DNA of 64,000 bases from Methanocorpusculum sp. (GCA_029987235.1 DALTWF010000004.1:20618-84617), one strand, 5' to 3'; shown: positions 1 to 8,884, counted from the stretch's first letter. Notes: generated by a model not told the origin, from the sequence alone. Program-made: numbers and translations.

Positions 1-245
1 GCAACTTTTGCCTCAAGTTCGGTGCCGCCTTTGCCGTTATAAACAGAAATTGCGCCGTCTGCTGCGGTCGGTCTGATGCAGGAGTAGACCGGGATTCCGA
101 TTCTGTCCAGGTCGGTAATATCTGCAACACGGGTTATTCCTGCGGTCGGAACGGCGCTTTCTATGCGTGCAAGAGTATCTTCAAGGGTGCTTGCACGCTC
201 GGTCCAACCGGAATAGACTTTTGGCGAGGAGTGGAGTTCTATCAT
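1..245 (-). CDS. ycaO: YcaO-type McrA glycine thioamidation protein (methanogenesis marker 1), N-terminal part
   Basis: The gene runs off the left edge, so only about the first 81 residues are visible. The reverse-strand translation starts MIELHSSPKVYSGWTERAS and continues through GITRVADITDLDRIGIPVYS and VYNGKGGTELEAKV. This is the typical N-terminus of YcaO proteins, with the 'GITRVAD-LDRIG-PV' block and the 'GKG' turn. In methanogens this family uses ATP, with TfuA as partner, to make the thioglycine in methyl-coenzyme M reductase alpha. The ATP-binding part lies outside the window. An AT-rich stretch about 30 nt upstream could be the TATA box of a leaderless transcript. Confidence 0.85.
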   Translation of the reverse strand, partial: MIELHSSPKVYSGWTERASTLEDTLARIESAVPTAGITRVADITDLDRIGIPVYSCIRPTAADGAISVYNGKGGTELEAKV

Positions 246-310
246 TGATAACATATAGTTGTCAATGGGTTTTTAATGTTGTGTTTGGGAGGGGGAAAAC
301 GGCAATCTTT

Positions 311-916
311 TTACACCGGCAGAATATACACAGTATCCGGCAGATTCTGTAAATCATAGAGTTTCTGCAGGAATGCTTTGTATCTGTCTATATCTAATGC
401 CGGAGAAGTAGACAGAATGGTAAACAGTACACGTTCGTCATAAAACGTACAGTTCACCTGAACAAAACCAAGACGCTCATAAAACGCAATTCTCCGAAGA
501 CGCAGGCTGTTATCCGGTGCTGTCTCATCCGGACATTCTGCATTGAGCACCAGTATTTTTCCAGGATATCTTTTCATCAGATGATTACAGATAATTTCCG
601 AACCGAAACCCCGGGACCGGAGGTTCTGATTCACAGCAAAAAAATAGATAAACAAAAAATCTGTTGTATCAATCACATAGGTAAATCCGACAAATTCCTG
701 CCCGCCCGATGTATTTTCTGTGTAGTATGATGTAACTTCTGCACCCTCTATATGAATTGATGCCTGAAAATACTCTGCCGGAATCAATTCAGAAGGGGGA
801 AATGCTGTATGGTATAAAGATATGAAATCACGATACTCTTTTGAGTTGTCTTTTACAGGAATTGCAGTCAGGGGCATAATGGTATCCGATACTATAGTAA
901 ATTGTCTACTATCCAT
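311..916 (-). CDS. GNAT family N-acetyltransferase
   Basis: The 201-residue protein has a GNAT-like core. A beta strand (FLFIYFFAVNQ) leads into the acetyl-CoA pyrophosphate loop NLRSRGFGSEII (R-x-x-G-x-G/A), followed by VLNAECPDE and the C-terminal 'RRIAFYERLGF' motif common in GNAT enzymes. It should transfer an acetyl group from acetyl-CoA to an amine; the acceptor is unknown. A shorter start at an internal Met (877) is also possible, because upstream codons are AT-rich and a TATAAAA-like element lies near 942. It is followed downstream by the partial ycaO gene on the same strand, with a 65-nt gap. Confidence 0.75.
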   Translation of the reverse strand: MDSRQFTIVSDTIMPLTAIPVKDNSKEYRDFISLYHTAFPPSELIPAEYFQASIHIEGAEVTSYYTENTSGGQEFVGFTYVIDTTDFLFIYFFAVNQNLRSRGFGSEIICNHLMKRYPGKILVLNAECPDETAPDNSLRLRRIAFYERLGFVQVNCTFYDERVLFTILSTSPALDIDRYKAFLQKLYDLQNLPDTVYILPV

Positions 917-1016
917 TTCAAAATTTCGGGAGGTTCAACATTTGTACTGCTTTTATAATCTGTTTCCTTTCTACCAGCAAAAACAGGAATGCAGCAGACT
1001 GTTTAAAAAAGAAAAG

Positions 1017-1763
1017 TTAGTAAAGATACACAATAGACACGGAAGCCGTAGTGGAAAGTTCCCCTGCGGAAACAGCCATGCTGCCGGCTGCCGAATCTGC
1101 TGCTGCCATCTTGTAATTTTCAACGGTCGGAGAAGGCACATAAGATACCGGATTGGAACTCTGACCAACAGAAACAACGCCAAGTCCCGTAATCTTAATG
1201 CCAAGCGCATCAGAAACCGCATCAGCATCGGCACGTGCCGCCTTTACCGCTGACTGAATTGCAGCTTTTCTTTCGCTCTTCTGCTTTTCATTTGAAAGAC
1301 CGAACTGCAGACTGCCGATATTGTTCGCACCGGCTGCGACCGCTTTGTCAATGACATTGCCGATGGTATCTACATCATATGATACAACCTGAATACTGTT
1401 CGAAATTTCATAGACTAACGTTCCCTTCGGGTATGTTCCTTCATTGTATTCACCGATGGTGTAAGAATACATCGAATACTGGTTCGTCTTGATGTCAGAC
1501 TCTTTAATGCCTGCTGCCTTTACCGCTGCAGTGATTTTCTTCATTGCATCAGCGGCTTTTTTCTGAACCGTCTGCGCATTGGTGTCAATGAAATTTACAC
1601 CAAGGGTTACGGTGACCTTGTCAGGTGCGGAAATTGATTCACCAAAGCCGGTTACTTTGATTACATGATCAGTCACACTGTCTTCGGCAGCTGCCGCAGG
1701 ACATACTAAGAGGAGAAGTACTGCAAGAGCACAGAATACTCCAAGTAAAGATTTTACTTTCAT
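1017..1763 (-). CDS. Secreted SIMPL (DUF541) domain protein
   Basis: The 248-residue protein begins with a signal peptide (MKVKSLLGVFCALAVLLLLV, then PAAAAED). The mature part is a SIMPL domain: VIKVTGFGESISAPDKVTVT at the start, repeated alanine-rich helices (KKAADAMKKITAAVKAAGI), the 'IGSLQFGLSNEKQKSERKAAI' region, and a terminal beta strand ending SIVYLY. Family members are periplasmic or surface proteins of poorly defined function, linked in bacteria to oxidative stress and signalling. It is divergently transcribed from nreA with a 100-nt gap. A second, cytoplasmic SIMPL protein lies at 29074-29787. Confidence 0.85.
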   Translation of the reverse strand: MKVKSLLGVFCALAVLLLLVCPAAAAEDSVTDHVIKVTGFGESISAPDKVTVTLGVNFIDTNAQTVQKKAADAMKKITAAVKAAGIKESDIKTNQYSMYSYTIGEYNEGTYPKGTLVYEISNSIQVVSYDVDTIGNVIDKAVAAGANNIGSLQFGLSNEKQKSERKAAIQSAVKAARADADAVSDALGIKITGLGVVSVGQSSNPVSYVPSPTVENYKMAAADSAAGSMAVSAGELSTTASVSIVYLY

Positions 1764-1863
1764 ACTCTATTATTTGCCGTCTGTTTAAAAATATTTTCTC
1801 TAAACTGCAAAATTTTTTGCACTCTCGGCAGGTATTTGTAATGAGAAAACCAATAGATGTACA

Positions 1864-3033
1864 ATGCCGAAACAGTGTGCAGTGTGTAAAGGAAAAGGAA
1901 TGTGCGGACTGCCGAAATGCCCGATTTCCTCCAGGTTTCATGCTCTGCAGGACACGCGCCCTGTTTCAGAATACATGGGCGCATCGCCTTCTGTTTTTGT
2001 CGGCTCATACGGATATCCCCGGGTTGTCGGCGGTCCGCTGATGATTAACGATTCAGACAATCCCCTTGACTGGATTAAAAAGGGTTTTTCAATCGATGAC
2101 ATTGTATCGGTACGTTCGCGCACAATCCGCGGCGGAAAAGATATCGATGTGCATGTACCAGATTTAGGAAAAGTGCAGGAGATTGCATTATCTTCAAAAC
2201 CACTTGATGTCGAGGTTGCTTTTGAAAAGCCGGTGCTGTTTGATTTGAATTTTGACGGCGAGGTAACTCCTACGGGCTTGTCCGGCCAGATGAAAAAAAT
2301 CGATGTAATTGACAATGCCTCAGTTTCACGCATCGTTGACAAATGCACGTCAGACACAGATTTACGGGCCGTGGAAGCAGCCCGCGTGATGTTTGAAAAC
2401 GGCACGGATATTTATAAAATCACAAATCTCCTGACCTCCGGTCTCATGGGTCTGGAAAAGAACCGGCGGGTTGTTCCGACCCGCTGGGCAATTACCGCTA
2501 CTGATTCAATGCTTGCAGACTCCTACAAGCATGAAATCGCCCGTTATCCGGGTGTGCCCGATTACGAGGTCTACTGCGGGATGCTGCACGGAAACCGGAT
2601 TTGTTTCATCTTAATTCCGGCAAACGACTGGCGTTTTGAGATGCTTGAGCGCTGGCAAAAGCATTCGCTCTGGGGAGGCGAGGATGAATCAATTATCGTT
2701 GACGGAGAAAAGGGCATGACAAAGTCGGAATACTCACCGATTGCAGGCGGTTATTATGCGGCACGACTTGCAGTACTTGAGCATCTGCATAATCTCGGGC
2801 GCTGTGCGCGTGTTATCTGCATCAGAGATATTACAAGCGAGTACTGGGCGCCTTTAGGCGTCTGGGTTGTGCGGGAAGCATCGCATGCATCGCTTTCTTC
2901 GCGCCCGGTGCATGTCGGAACACTTGCAGAAGCCTTAGCCGCCGCATCACAGATGCTTGGCACATCATTCTGGATTCCGCGTATGGGACTCCTGAAAGAG
3001 ATGCGAGAGCAGAAGACACTGTTTGATTTTTGA
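1864..3033 (+). CDS. nreA: NreA-like DNA repair protein
   Basis: The 389-residue protein matches the archaeal Nre family. The N-terminus carries the zinc-binding pattern C-x-x-C-x-G-x-G-x-C-G-x-x-x-C-P (MPKQCAVCKGKGMCGLPKCP). The family's conserved middle region follows (VGSYGYPRVVGGP; DSMLADSYKHEIARYPG; ERWQKHSLWGGEDESI). The last residues, QKTLFDF, look like a PCNA-interacting (PIP) box, which in characterised Nre proteins recruits the sliding clamp during repair of DNA damage such as mitomycin C lesions. The start at 1864 is fixed by the cysteine cluster. It stands as a single gene ahead of an acyl-CoA ligase. Confidence 0.88.
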   Translation: MPKQCAVCKGKGMCGLPKCPISSRFHALQDTRPVSEYMGASPSVFVGSYGYPRVVGGPLMINDSDNPLDWIKKGFSIDDIVSVRSRTIRGGKDIDVHVPDLGKVQEIALSSKPLDVEVAFEKPVLFDLNFDGEVTPTGLSGQMKKIDVIDNASVSRIVDKCTSDTDLRAVEAARVMFENGTDIYKITNLLTSGLMGLEKNRRVVPTRWAITATDSMLADSYKHEIARYPGVPDYEVYCGMLHGNRICFILIPANDWRFEMLERWQKHSLWGGEDESIIVDGEKGMTKSEYSPIAGGYYAARLAVLEHLHNLGRCARVICIRDITSEYWAPLGVWVVREASHASLSSRPVHVGTLAEALAAASQMLGTSFWIPRMGLLKEMREQKTLFDF

Positions 3034-3060
3034 ACGTGCCTTTTATTAACCACTGACGCC

Positions 3061-3072
3061 CTATAAATATAC
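3061..3072 (+). promoter_or_regulatory. TATA box of the acyl-CoA ligase gene
   Basis: The sequence ctataaatatac lies about 30 nt before the ATG at 3093. With archaeal spacing of about 25 nt from TATA to transcription start, the mRNA would begin close to the ATG. This is the clearest example of the leaderless promoter pattern seen through the window. Confidence 0.7.
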
Positions 3073-3092
3073 ACATTATCTATAAGATATTC

Positions 3093-4796
3093 ATGTCCTC
3101 AAAGAATATTCCGCTAAACTATACTGAGAATGAAAAACGAAGCCTGTTTCAGGCCCTGCTTTACGGATACTGCCGTGCAGGTGATGATTCAATCGCTGTT
3201 GCCTATTTCGACCGGCACATTCACTGGAAACAGTTCATGGAAGAAATCGACGCTGCTGCTGCCGCATTTCTCAAGCACGGCGTGAAAAAAGGAGACTGCA
3301 TCACCATTTATACTCCAAATATCCCTCAGGCAACTGTTGCTCTCTACGCAGCAAACAGACTCGGCGCGGTTGCAAATATGATTCACCCCCTCTCGCCGAA
3401 GCAGGAAATAGAACACGCAGTTACGCTGACTTCAAGTAAAATCGTTTTCACCGTTGAAATCAATGAAGAAAACGTATCCGGTCTGGATGTCGAGATAATC
3501 CGCTGCAAAACAGGCACTTATTTCGGCGGAATAAAAGCCCCGGTGCTTCGTGCGGGATATGCTTTTGTCATGCGCAAATACGGTAAAGCAGCAAATGTGC
3601 GGGGCATTACCGAATGGGGAGCATTTCTCAAAGAAGGGCGCGATGCTCTTGCCAAAGGGCTCGTTTTACCGGAAGAAAACGGGCATGCAAAAGACACTGC
3701 AGTGATTATGTACACCGGCGGAACAACAGGTGTTTCCAAAGGCGTCATGCTTTCGAACTATGCGGTGAACTCGATTTCGATGCAGATGCTCATTGACGTA
3801 GGCCTTGGAAAAACGGATGTCGAAGACGGATTCCTTGCAATTCTGCCGATATTCCACGCATTCGGCTTGGCAGTCACGATTCACGCGCCCCTTATCTCAG
3901 GCATGAAAGTGGTTCTTGTGCCCCGCTTTGATCCAAAAGGCTGTTTCGAGCAGATTAAACGCGAGCACGTGGTATTCCTTCCAGGCGTTCCTGCATTATT
4001 TGAGCGGATGTATCCATATTTCGAAAACTACTATCTCGGCGACCTGAAACTGATGGTGTCAGGCGGTGACAGGGTTGCATTTGAGCTGATGGATAAGTAC
4101 AACAAACTTCTCAAACGTGACGGAGCAGACATCAAATTCCGCGCAGGATATGGGCTTACTGAAGCATGCGGTACCTGTACGCTTTCCCCGAATGACTACA
4201 TTTTCCTTCCGTCCGGTTGTATCGGTGTGCCGATGACAGGTTCCGAAGTATGTATTGTCGAGCCGGATACAACAAATGTTCTTCCGGACGGAGAGGAGGG
4301 AGAACTCTGCTACTATGGACCTGCGATGATGACCGGCTATTACAATAATCAGGAGGCGACCGATGCCGTTATGATAAAGCATCCGGATGGCAAAGTCTGG
4401 CTGCATACCGGTGACATTGTGGTCCGTGAAAAAGACGGCAATATCTGTTTCCGCTCGCGTTCCAAGAGGATGGTAAAAATCAACGGCTTTAATGTCTATC
4501 CGTTTATCATCGAAGAGGAAATCCAGCACCACCCGGCAGTAAAGCAGGTCTGTGCCGTTGCAATGCCGTACAAACAGGATAAAAAGATTAAACTCTTTGT
4601 CACGTTAAATGAGGGTTATTCCGCGGAGACTATCGAAGAACAGCTGATTGCATTCTCCAAGGACAAATTAAATCACTGGAGTACGCCGGTCAAGGTTGAG
4701 GTTATTTCCGAGATGCCGATGACCAAATTCAATAAAATCGACTACCGCCTTCTGCAGGACAGAGAAATGGAAGGCGCAACACTGGTAAAAGAGTAA
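3093..4796 (+). CDS. AMP-binding acyl-CoA synthetase (long-chain fatty acid CoA ligase-like)
   Basis: The 567-residue protein is a member of the acyl-adenylate superfamily. Visible motifs are the P-loop-like VIMYTGGTTGVSKGVMLS (about residues 205-222), the GYGLTEACG motif, the hinge HTGD, KINGFNVYPFIIEEEI, and the C-terminal catalytic lysine in KFNKIDYR. Such enzymes activate a carboxylic acid with ATP and load it on CoA. Methanogens do not use fatty acids for membranes, so the acid is uncertain; short or medium acids or isoprenoid acids are possible. No partner genes stand beside it: nreA is 59 nt upstream, and a convergent aIF2-beta gene follows. Confidence 0.85.
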   Translation: MSSKNIPLNYTENEKRSLFQALLYGYCRAGDDSIAVAYFDRHIHWKQFMEEIDAAAAAFLKHGVKKGDCITIYTPNIPQATVALYAANRLGAVANMIHPLSPKQEIEHAVTLTSSKIVFTVEINEENVSGLDVEIIRCKTGTYFGGIKAPVLRAGYAFVMRKYGKAANVRGITEWGAFLKEGRDALAKGLVLPEENGHAKDTAVIMYTGGTTGVSKGVMLSNYAVNSISMQMLIDVGLGKTDVEDGFLAILPIFHAFGLAVTIHAPLISGMKVVLVPRFDPKGCFEQIKREHVVFLPGVPALFERMYPYFENYYLGDLKLMVSGGDRVAFELMDKYNKLLKRDGADIKFRAGYGLTEACGTCTLSPNDYIFLPSGCIGVPMTGSEVCIVEPDTTNVLPDGEEGELCYYGPAMMTGYYNNQEATDAVMIKHPDGKVWLHTGDIVVREKDGNICFRSRSKRMVKINGFNVYPFIIEEEIQHHPAVKQVCAVAMPYKQDKKIKLFVTLNEGYSAETIEEQLIAFSKDKLNHWSTPVKVEVISEMPMTKFNKIDYRLLQDREMEGATLVKE

Positions 4797-4809
4797 AAAA
4801 AATAATTTT

Positions 4810-5421
4810 TTAAAGTATTTTCTGCGTAAACGCAACCTGACCGGACACCTTGGTAATCCGTACCCGGACCTTTTGTCCTGTTTTTACCCCGGAAACATAA
4901 AGGATGTATTTGCCGATACGGACAACACCGTCGCCTTTTTTACTTATCGACTCTATAACAACCTCCATTTCCTTTCCTTCTTCAATGACAGGAGCGGTTG
5001 CCTCGACCTTTACCTTCCGTTTGCGAATCGGCCGCTTGGAACCGCACGCATCACACTGAAGCATCAGAACACGTTCATCCTTGATAAGACGCGTATCAGG
5101 TCTGCCGCACTCGGAGCAGATAACATAATCATTGACATATTCCTGCACGATTGCCTCAAACTGAGACGGTTCGAATTTACCATTATAGACCGCGCGCGTC
5201 CCGTCAACTTTTCCCGCAGTACCTAATTCGCCGAGAATATATTTCATGAAATGGTCCTGCTCACGGTTCAGAGTATCTGCGATATCGGCAAAATTTTCTA
5301 AAACGGTCGTCTTTCCTTCGATATAGACTTTCGTCTTCGGCATGACAAAACGCTCACCGGAATCAGTGGGCTCGTCCATGCCGGCATATGCTCTTTTCAG
5401 CATTTCTTCGTATGACGCCAT
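4810..5421 (-). CDS. Translation initiation factor aIF2 subunit beta with C-terminal TRAM domain
   Basis: The 203-residue protein has the aIF2-beta core. It contains the alpha/beta domain (FMKYILGELGTAGKVDGTR) and a zinc ribbon with two CxxC knuckles (CSECGRPDT and CDACGSKRP). aIF2 is a heterotrimer that brings initiator Met-tRNA to the ribosome. After a short linker the last 60 residues form a TRAM-type beta-barrel (EMEVVIESISKKGDGVVRIG, then GQKVRVRITKV), an RNA-binding fold that is absent from the short form of this subunit. The terminal TRAM may add tRNA or rRNA contacts. It is a single gene, convergent with the acyl-CoA ligase. Confidence 0.92.
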   Translation of the reverse strand: MASYEEMLKRAYAGMDEPTDSGERFVMPKTKVYIEGKTTVLENFADIADTLNREQDHFMKYILGELGTAGKVDGTRAVYNGKFEPSQFEAIVQEYVNDYVICSECGRPDTRLIKDERVLMLQCDACGSKRPIRKRKVKVEATAPVIEEGKEMEVVIESISKKGDGVVRIGKYILYVSGVKTGQKVRVRITKVSGQVAFTQKIL

Positions 5422-5491
5422 AGTATACTAATGTTGGTTAGATAAATATTTAGGAGTTGCTTAAAATGTCCTGAAAAAAGAATGAAGAATA

Positions 5492-6895
5492 TTATACCTG
5501 TGCATCCAGATTGAGCTTCTTTCTCTTCCATCCGCCATGTCTGAAGAACAGGAAATCAACAAACGTGGTTACGCAGCCGCCTATGATGATAGATGCCCAA
5601 ATCCACTCTATCGGCAAATCAAAGACCACTTTGAAAAGGAACGCACAACCGACCTGCATGCCGAGTTGTCCTATTAATGCCGCATACATGCCTGGTCTGG
5701 TCATTCCCGCACCGTTCATTGCAAATCCCATAGTCATACCGGTTGCGGCGATGAAATAGCCGAGCGGCACAATCTGCATAAAGGAGATGCCGATTGCAAG
5801 TGACTGATCAGTTGCACCGAAGAACTCAAGCAGGTATTTTGCAAACAGGAGATATAAAATGCCGACCAAAAGCATAAATCCTGCGTTAAATGCCATGCCG
5901 ATTTTGGCGGCTTTTTCCGCACGTTCCGGTTTCTGGGCGCCAAGGTTTTGTCCGACCATTACAGCAACTCCGGTACAAAGACCCATGACGAGAATGAAGC
6001 CAAGCATATCCAGTCTTCCGCATATGCCGTATGCTGCAAGTGCTGCCGTTCCGTACATTATAATAATCCAGTTCATGCCGAGGAAGGAGAAACTTCTGAT
6101 GGCGCTCTGAACCGCAGACGGTATTGCAACAAATATGATGTCTTTGATTAAATGCGGCTCAAAGGTCCATTTTTTCGGGAACTTAATCGGACTGTCACGT
6201 CTGCCCGGCAGATAATACATTGCAAGAATCAGAAGAACTATACCTATAGTGCGAGAGATTAGGGATGCAAATGCGGATCCTGCAATGCCCATCTGGGGGA
6301 AAATCCACAGTCCCTGGATTAAGGACGGGTTTAAGGCGATATTGATGATGTTTACAATAATCATGACAAACATCGGTGTTTTTGAGTCCCCGGTACTCTG
6401 CAGGATGGTGCATAAAATCATGAGCATGATTAAAATGACACTCCCCACCAGATACGGCTGCAGGAATTTCACACCTTCGGAGATGACTTCCGGATCTGCA
6501 CCCATGAGTGTCAGAAGTGATTCAGTAAAGAAGATACCGATTAAAGCAATTATTAAACCAAGAGCAAGACCGATATAGGTGACATGTCCTAAAATAACAG
6601 GGATACGGTCATGTTTTTCCGAACCGAATGCACGGGATATAAATGCGGCACCGGCAGTATTGAGACCGAAGACAATGGTGAGCAAAACCATCATAACCGA
6701 CATGCTTACTGAGCCTGCTGCAATGCTGTTGTCGCCGAGGTGACCAATGAAATACATGTCCACTAAATCTAAGACACTCTGCAGGAGGTTACTTAGGATA
6801 ATCGGCAGAGCGATGATAAACAGCGCCTTTAGCACCGGACCTTCCGTGAGGAAATTACCCCCTGCTCCGCCATGTTTGGTATTGTGAGGGTGCAT
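5492..6895 (-). CDS. MATE family efflux transporter
   Basis: The 467-residue protein has about twelve hydrophobic segments arranged in two similar halves. Typical MATE sequences include ALPIILSNLLQSVLDLVDMYFIG in helix 1 and its counterpart IPSAVQSAIRSFSFLGMNWI in helix 7. MATE carriers export cationic drugs or metabolites, driven by Na+ or H+. The lysine/arginine-rich end (GGWKRKKLNLD) would be cytoplasmic. There is no regulator beside it. Confidence 0.92.
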   Translation of the reverse strand: MHPHNTKHGGAGGNFLTEGPVLKALFIIALPIILSNLLQSVLDLVDMYFIGHLGDNSIAAGSVSMSVMMVLLTIVFGLNTAGAAFISRAFGSEKHDRIPVILGHVTYIGLALGLIIALIGIFFTESLLTLMGADPEVISEGVKFLQPYLVGSVILIMLMILCTILQSTGDSKTPMFVMIIVNIINIALNPSLIQGLWIFPQMGIAGSAFASLISRTIGIVLLILAMYYLPGRRDSPIKFPKKWTFEPHLIKDIIFVAIPSAVQSAIRSFSFLGMNWIIIMYGTAALAAYGICGRLDMLGFILVMGLCTGVAVMVGQNLGAQKPERAEKAAKIGMAFNAGFMLLVGILYLLFAKYLLEFFGATDQSLAIGISFMQIVPLGYFIAATGMTMGFAMNGAGMTRPGMYAALIGQLGMQVGCAFLFKVVFDLPIEWIWASIIIGGCVTTFVDFLFFRHGGWKRKKLNLDAQV

Positions 6896-6950
6896 ATTAT
6901 GTTTACCTGCCTGATTAATGGGATGTAAAACGAGATTAAGATATTGGAAT

Positions 6951-6960
6951 AAAAAAAAAA
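6951..6960 (-). terminator. T-run terminator of the Sel1 protein gene
   Basis: A run of ten A on the plus strand becomes an oligo-T tract just past the stop codon of the minus-strand Sel1 gene, as expected for archaeal termination. Confidence 0.6.
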
Positions 6961-6966
6961 GAAGGA

Positions 6967-7860
6967 TTAGTGTGCAGCAATCCGTGCACGGATTTCCGCA
7001 TCAATATTTCCGGATTTCAGCAGTTCCTTTGCATCTAACAGACCGTATTTTGCCGCCTGCTTAATATATGCAAGACCCTGCATCATGTCCCCGTCCGCAT
7101 ACATCTGCATGCCGACAGAAAGAAACTCACGGCGGGTTACAGGCGTCGGATACTCTCTTTTGGGCGGCTCTTCGACATTAACACCGGCACCCATAATATC
7201 CACGGCTTTTCCATAGACTATAGAAACGGCATCCTTCAGATATGGAACCTGAATGGACTTAACCGACTCAAGAACCGAACTTACACCTGGGACAACTTTA
7301 AGGAAACATAAATCCTCAAGATTCTGTCTGCCCTGTGAAACCGCATCGGAGAAGTTCACATCCCTTTTCAGGAACTGCGAACCGGTTTTAATTTCAAAAC
7401 CGCAGTCAGAACGTGAAACATACGCAACTGCAGAACCGGCTCTGATTACGTATTTCCCGTCTTCCTCGCTGATTTTTAAGAACGGAGAACTGCCGGTCTG
7501 TTCTGTACTTTTTTCATCTGCTTTTGTATCAGACCCGGAATTTGCCTCTCTTTTTGGTTTGCTTTCGCTTAACGCCTCATCGATTTTTCCGTTCACCCGT
7601 TCAAGGAACTGGGCCGCATCATAAGAACCAAGTTCTGCTGCCTCTCCAAAATATTTAAGTGCCTTTTCCCGGTCTGCAGAGACTCCCTCGCCAAGGTAGC
7701 AGCACATACCGAGTTTATATAGTGCCCCAGGATGTTTCATCTCCGCTGCTTTTTCCCACTGCTTAATCGCCTTTGTTTTGTCTGGTTTGCCCTTCGTTCC
7801 GTTAAACAGCCGTTTTCCTTCCTCAAAGTAATCTTCGGCATTTTTAATAATTTTTGACAT
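6967..7860 (-). CDS. Sel1/TPR-like repeat protein
   Basis: The 297-residue protein contains Sel1-type repeats at its N-terminus (AIKQWEKAAEMKHPGALYKLG and KALKYFGEAAELGSYDAAQF). A partial repeat lies near the C-terminus (GLAYIKQAAKYGLLDAKEL). The middle is an unrecognised alpha/beta segment of about 110 residues after a Ser/Lys-rich linker. Sel1 repeats mediate protein contacts, so a scaffold role is possible, but no partner is evident. There is no signal peptide or membrane segment. A TATA-like element (ttaatataaac on the minus strand) lies about 35-40 nt upstream. Confidence 0.75.
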   Translation of the reverse strand: MSKIIKNAEDYFEEGKRLFNGTKGKPDKTKAIKQWEKAAEMKHPGALYKLGMCCYLGEGVSADREKALKYFGEAAELGSYDAAQFLERVNGKIDEALSESKPKREANSGSDTKADEKSTEQTGSSPFLKISEEDGKYVIRAGSAVAYVSRSDCGFEIKTGSQFLKRDVNFSDAVSQGRQNLEDLCFLKVVPGVSSVLESVKSIQVPYLKDAVSIVYGKAVDIMGAGVNVEEPPKREYPTPVTRREFLSVGMQMYADGDMMQGLAYIKQAAKYGLLDAKELLKSGNIDAEIRARIAAH

Positions 7861-8169
7861 TTACTCTAACCTTTACTAAAAGTATGTGTGTTTATATTAA
7901 ATAACTTTCTTCTTTAATTAAACCGAATACAAAAACCGGAAAAACAAAGATAATACTGCGGAGACGGAGGTAAAAGAGTACCGAAACAGATATTTGCGTA
8001 TTTTCTGTGACAGGTTCTGATATCTGTCTCCCCGCAAGTGAAAAACTGAATTAACAGCTACAATAATAATATGCACATTGCAATATGCCGCGCTGGTTTA
8101 GTAATGTTTTGTAAAAATATAGCGCTTACGCTTGAAAAACCGGAGAAAAAAATATGTTTAGTGGTAAAA
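7861..8169. other. 309-nt intergenic region with promoter, inverted repeat and terminator
   Basis: It lies between the Sel1 gene and rps17e, both on the minus strand. It holds the Sel1 promoter near 7890-7905, an 8-nt inverted repeat (ACAGATAT at 7986-7993, ATATCTGT at 8020-8027), and an A-run near 8145-8152 that would serve as the minus-strand T-run ending the rps17e operon. I see no convincing reading frame in it. Confidence 0.5.
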
Positions 8170-8364
8170 TTAGTGGTTGCGCCGGGTGTTGTTTACCTTG
8201 CGGGTAATGTTGCCTGCAACACGGTTGCGAATAGTCTTGCTCTGGATGGTGGTGACCTCGGAAACAACTGCTTTGTTGTCTTCGAAGTTGCCGTTGAAGG
8301 ATTCTGGATGCTGTTCTAAAAGGGCCTCGCCCATTGTCTTGATATAACTTGGTTTAATTCCCAT
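8170..8364 (-). CDS. rps17e: 30S ribosomal protein S17e
   Basis: The 64-residue archaeal/eukaryotic-type S17e starts MGIKPSYIKTMGEALLEQHP and contains VTTIQSKTIRNRVAGNITR, the family's hallmark. The ATG at 8364 was chosen because family members begin 'MGNIRP/MGIKPS' and a GAGG ribosome binding site precedes it. The open frame extends upstream into the preceding gene but is not used. It lies 16 nt after the ThiN-like gene and is probably cotranscribed with it. Confidence 0.93.
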   Translation of the reverse strand: MGIKPSYIKTMGEALLEQHPESFNGNFEDNKAVVSEVTTIQSKTIRNRVAGNITRKVNNTRRNH

Positions 8365-8380
8365 GAGTTTCCTCTGATGT

Positions 8381-8884
8381 CTATATAGATAGTCGCTCAG
8401 ATAAGATAAGTATTCTGTTTGCCGCTTCCTCAGGAGTGGTGCCGAAAATGAAGATACAATCTTCACGTTCCGAGCTGTTTTGCGATGCTAATGCCATGGG
8501 GACGCCTTTTTTGCACATAAATGAAACCCCCCAGTCCATTGTCGAGATGCCTTTGGGGTATTTCTGCACATCATATTTTTCCACCTCAAGCAAAAGTTCG
8601 CGCACAAATTCATATATCTCATCCGTATAGCGCACCACACCGCACGCGCGCATGTCTTCATCATAGCGAAGAACGGTCAGAATTACGCGCGTAATTTCTT
8701 CGTCAATGCCGAATCCGACAGAACCCTCATGAGCAACGGCAACACCTTTGCAGTCGCGCGCACCATCTGCAGCATATGCTAAAACCATGCCCCCTTTGGG
8801 CCGCAGATAGCGGATAACATTTTCGAGTTTTCCATGCGCTTTCTGCAGCGCGCGAAGCACATCAGACTGATTTGCTGCGGTCAT
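8381..8884 (-). CDS. ThiN-like (thiamine-phosphate synthase family) protein, probably non-catalytic
   Basis: The 167-residue protein resembles the archaeal ThiN fold from MVLAYAADGARDCKGVAVAH through VILTVLRYDEDMRACGVVRY and STMDWGVSFM to the end. In ThiN enzymes the segment after 'FG' normally reads SSH-x-A-R; here it is GFGIDEEITR, so the conserved His is missing. That suggests a ligand-binding relative rather than a thiamine-phosphate synthase. The start codon abuts the stop of the upstream HD gene with no gap, and S17e follows 16 nt later. I compared the motif from memory, so the family call is moderate. Confidence 0.6.
   Translation of the reverse strand: MTAANQSDVLRALQKAHGKLENVIRYLRPKGGMVLAYAADGARDCKGVAVAHEGSVGFGIDEEITRVILTVLRYDEDMRACGVVRYTDEIYEFVRELLLEVEKYDVQKYPKGISTMDWGVSFMCKKGVPMALASQNSSEREDCIFIFGTTPEEAANRILILSERLSI

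Noticed and set aside
3093..4796. Part of the same biosynthetic system as the adenylation-formyltransferase-carrier genes
   Set aside because: It is 29 kb away, is an acyl-CoA ligase by motif, and has no positional link.
8071..8319. 82-residue plus-strand open frame opposite rps17e
   Set aside because: Most of it is antisense to the ribosomal protein gene, and the translation matches no family.
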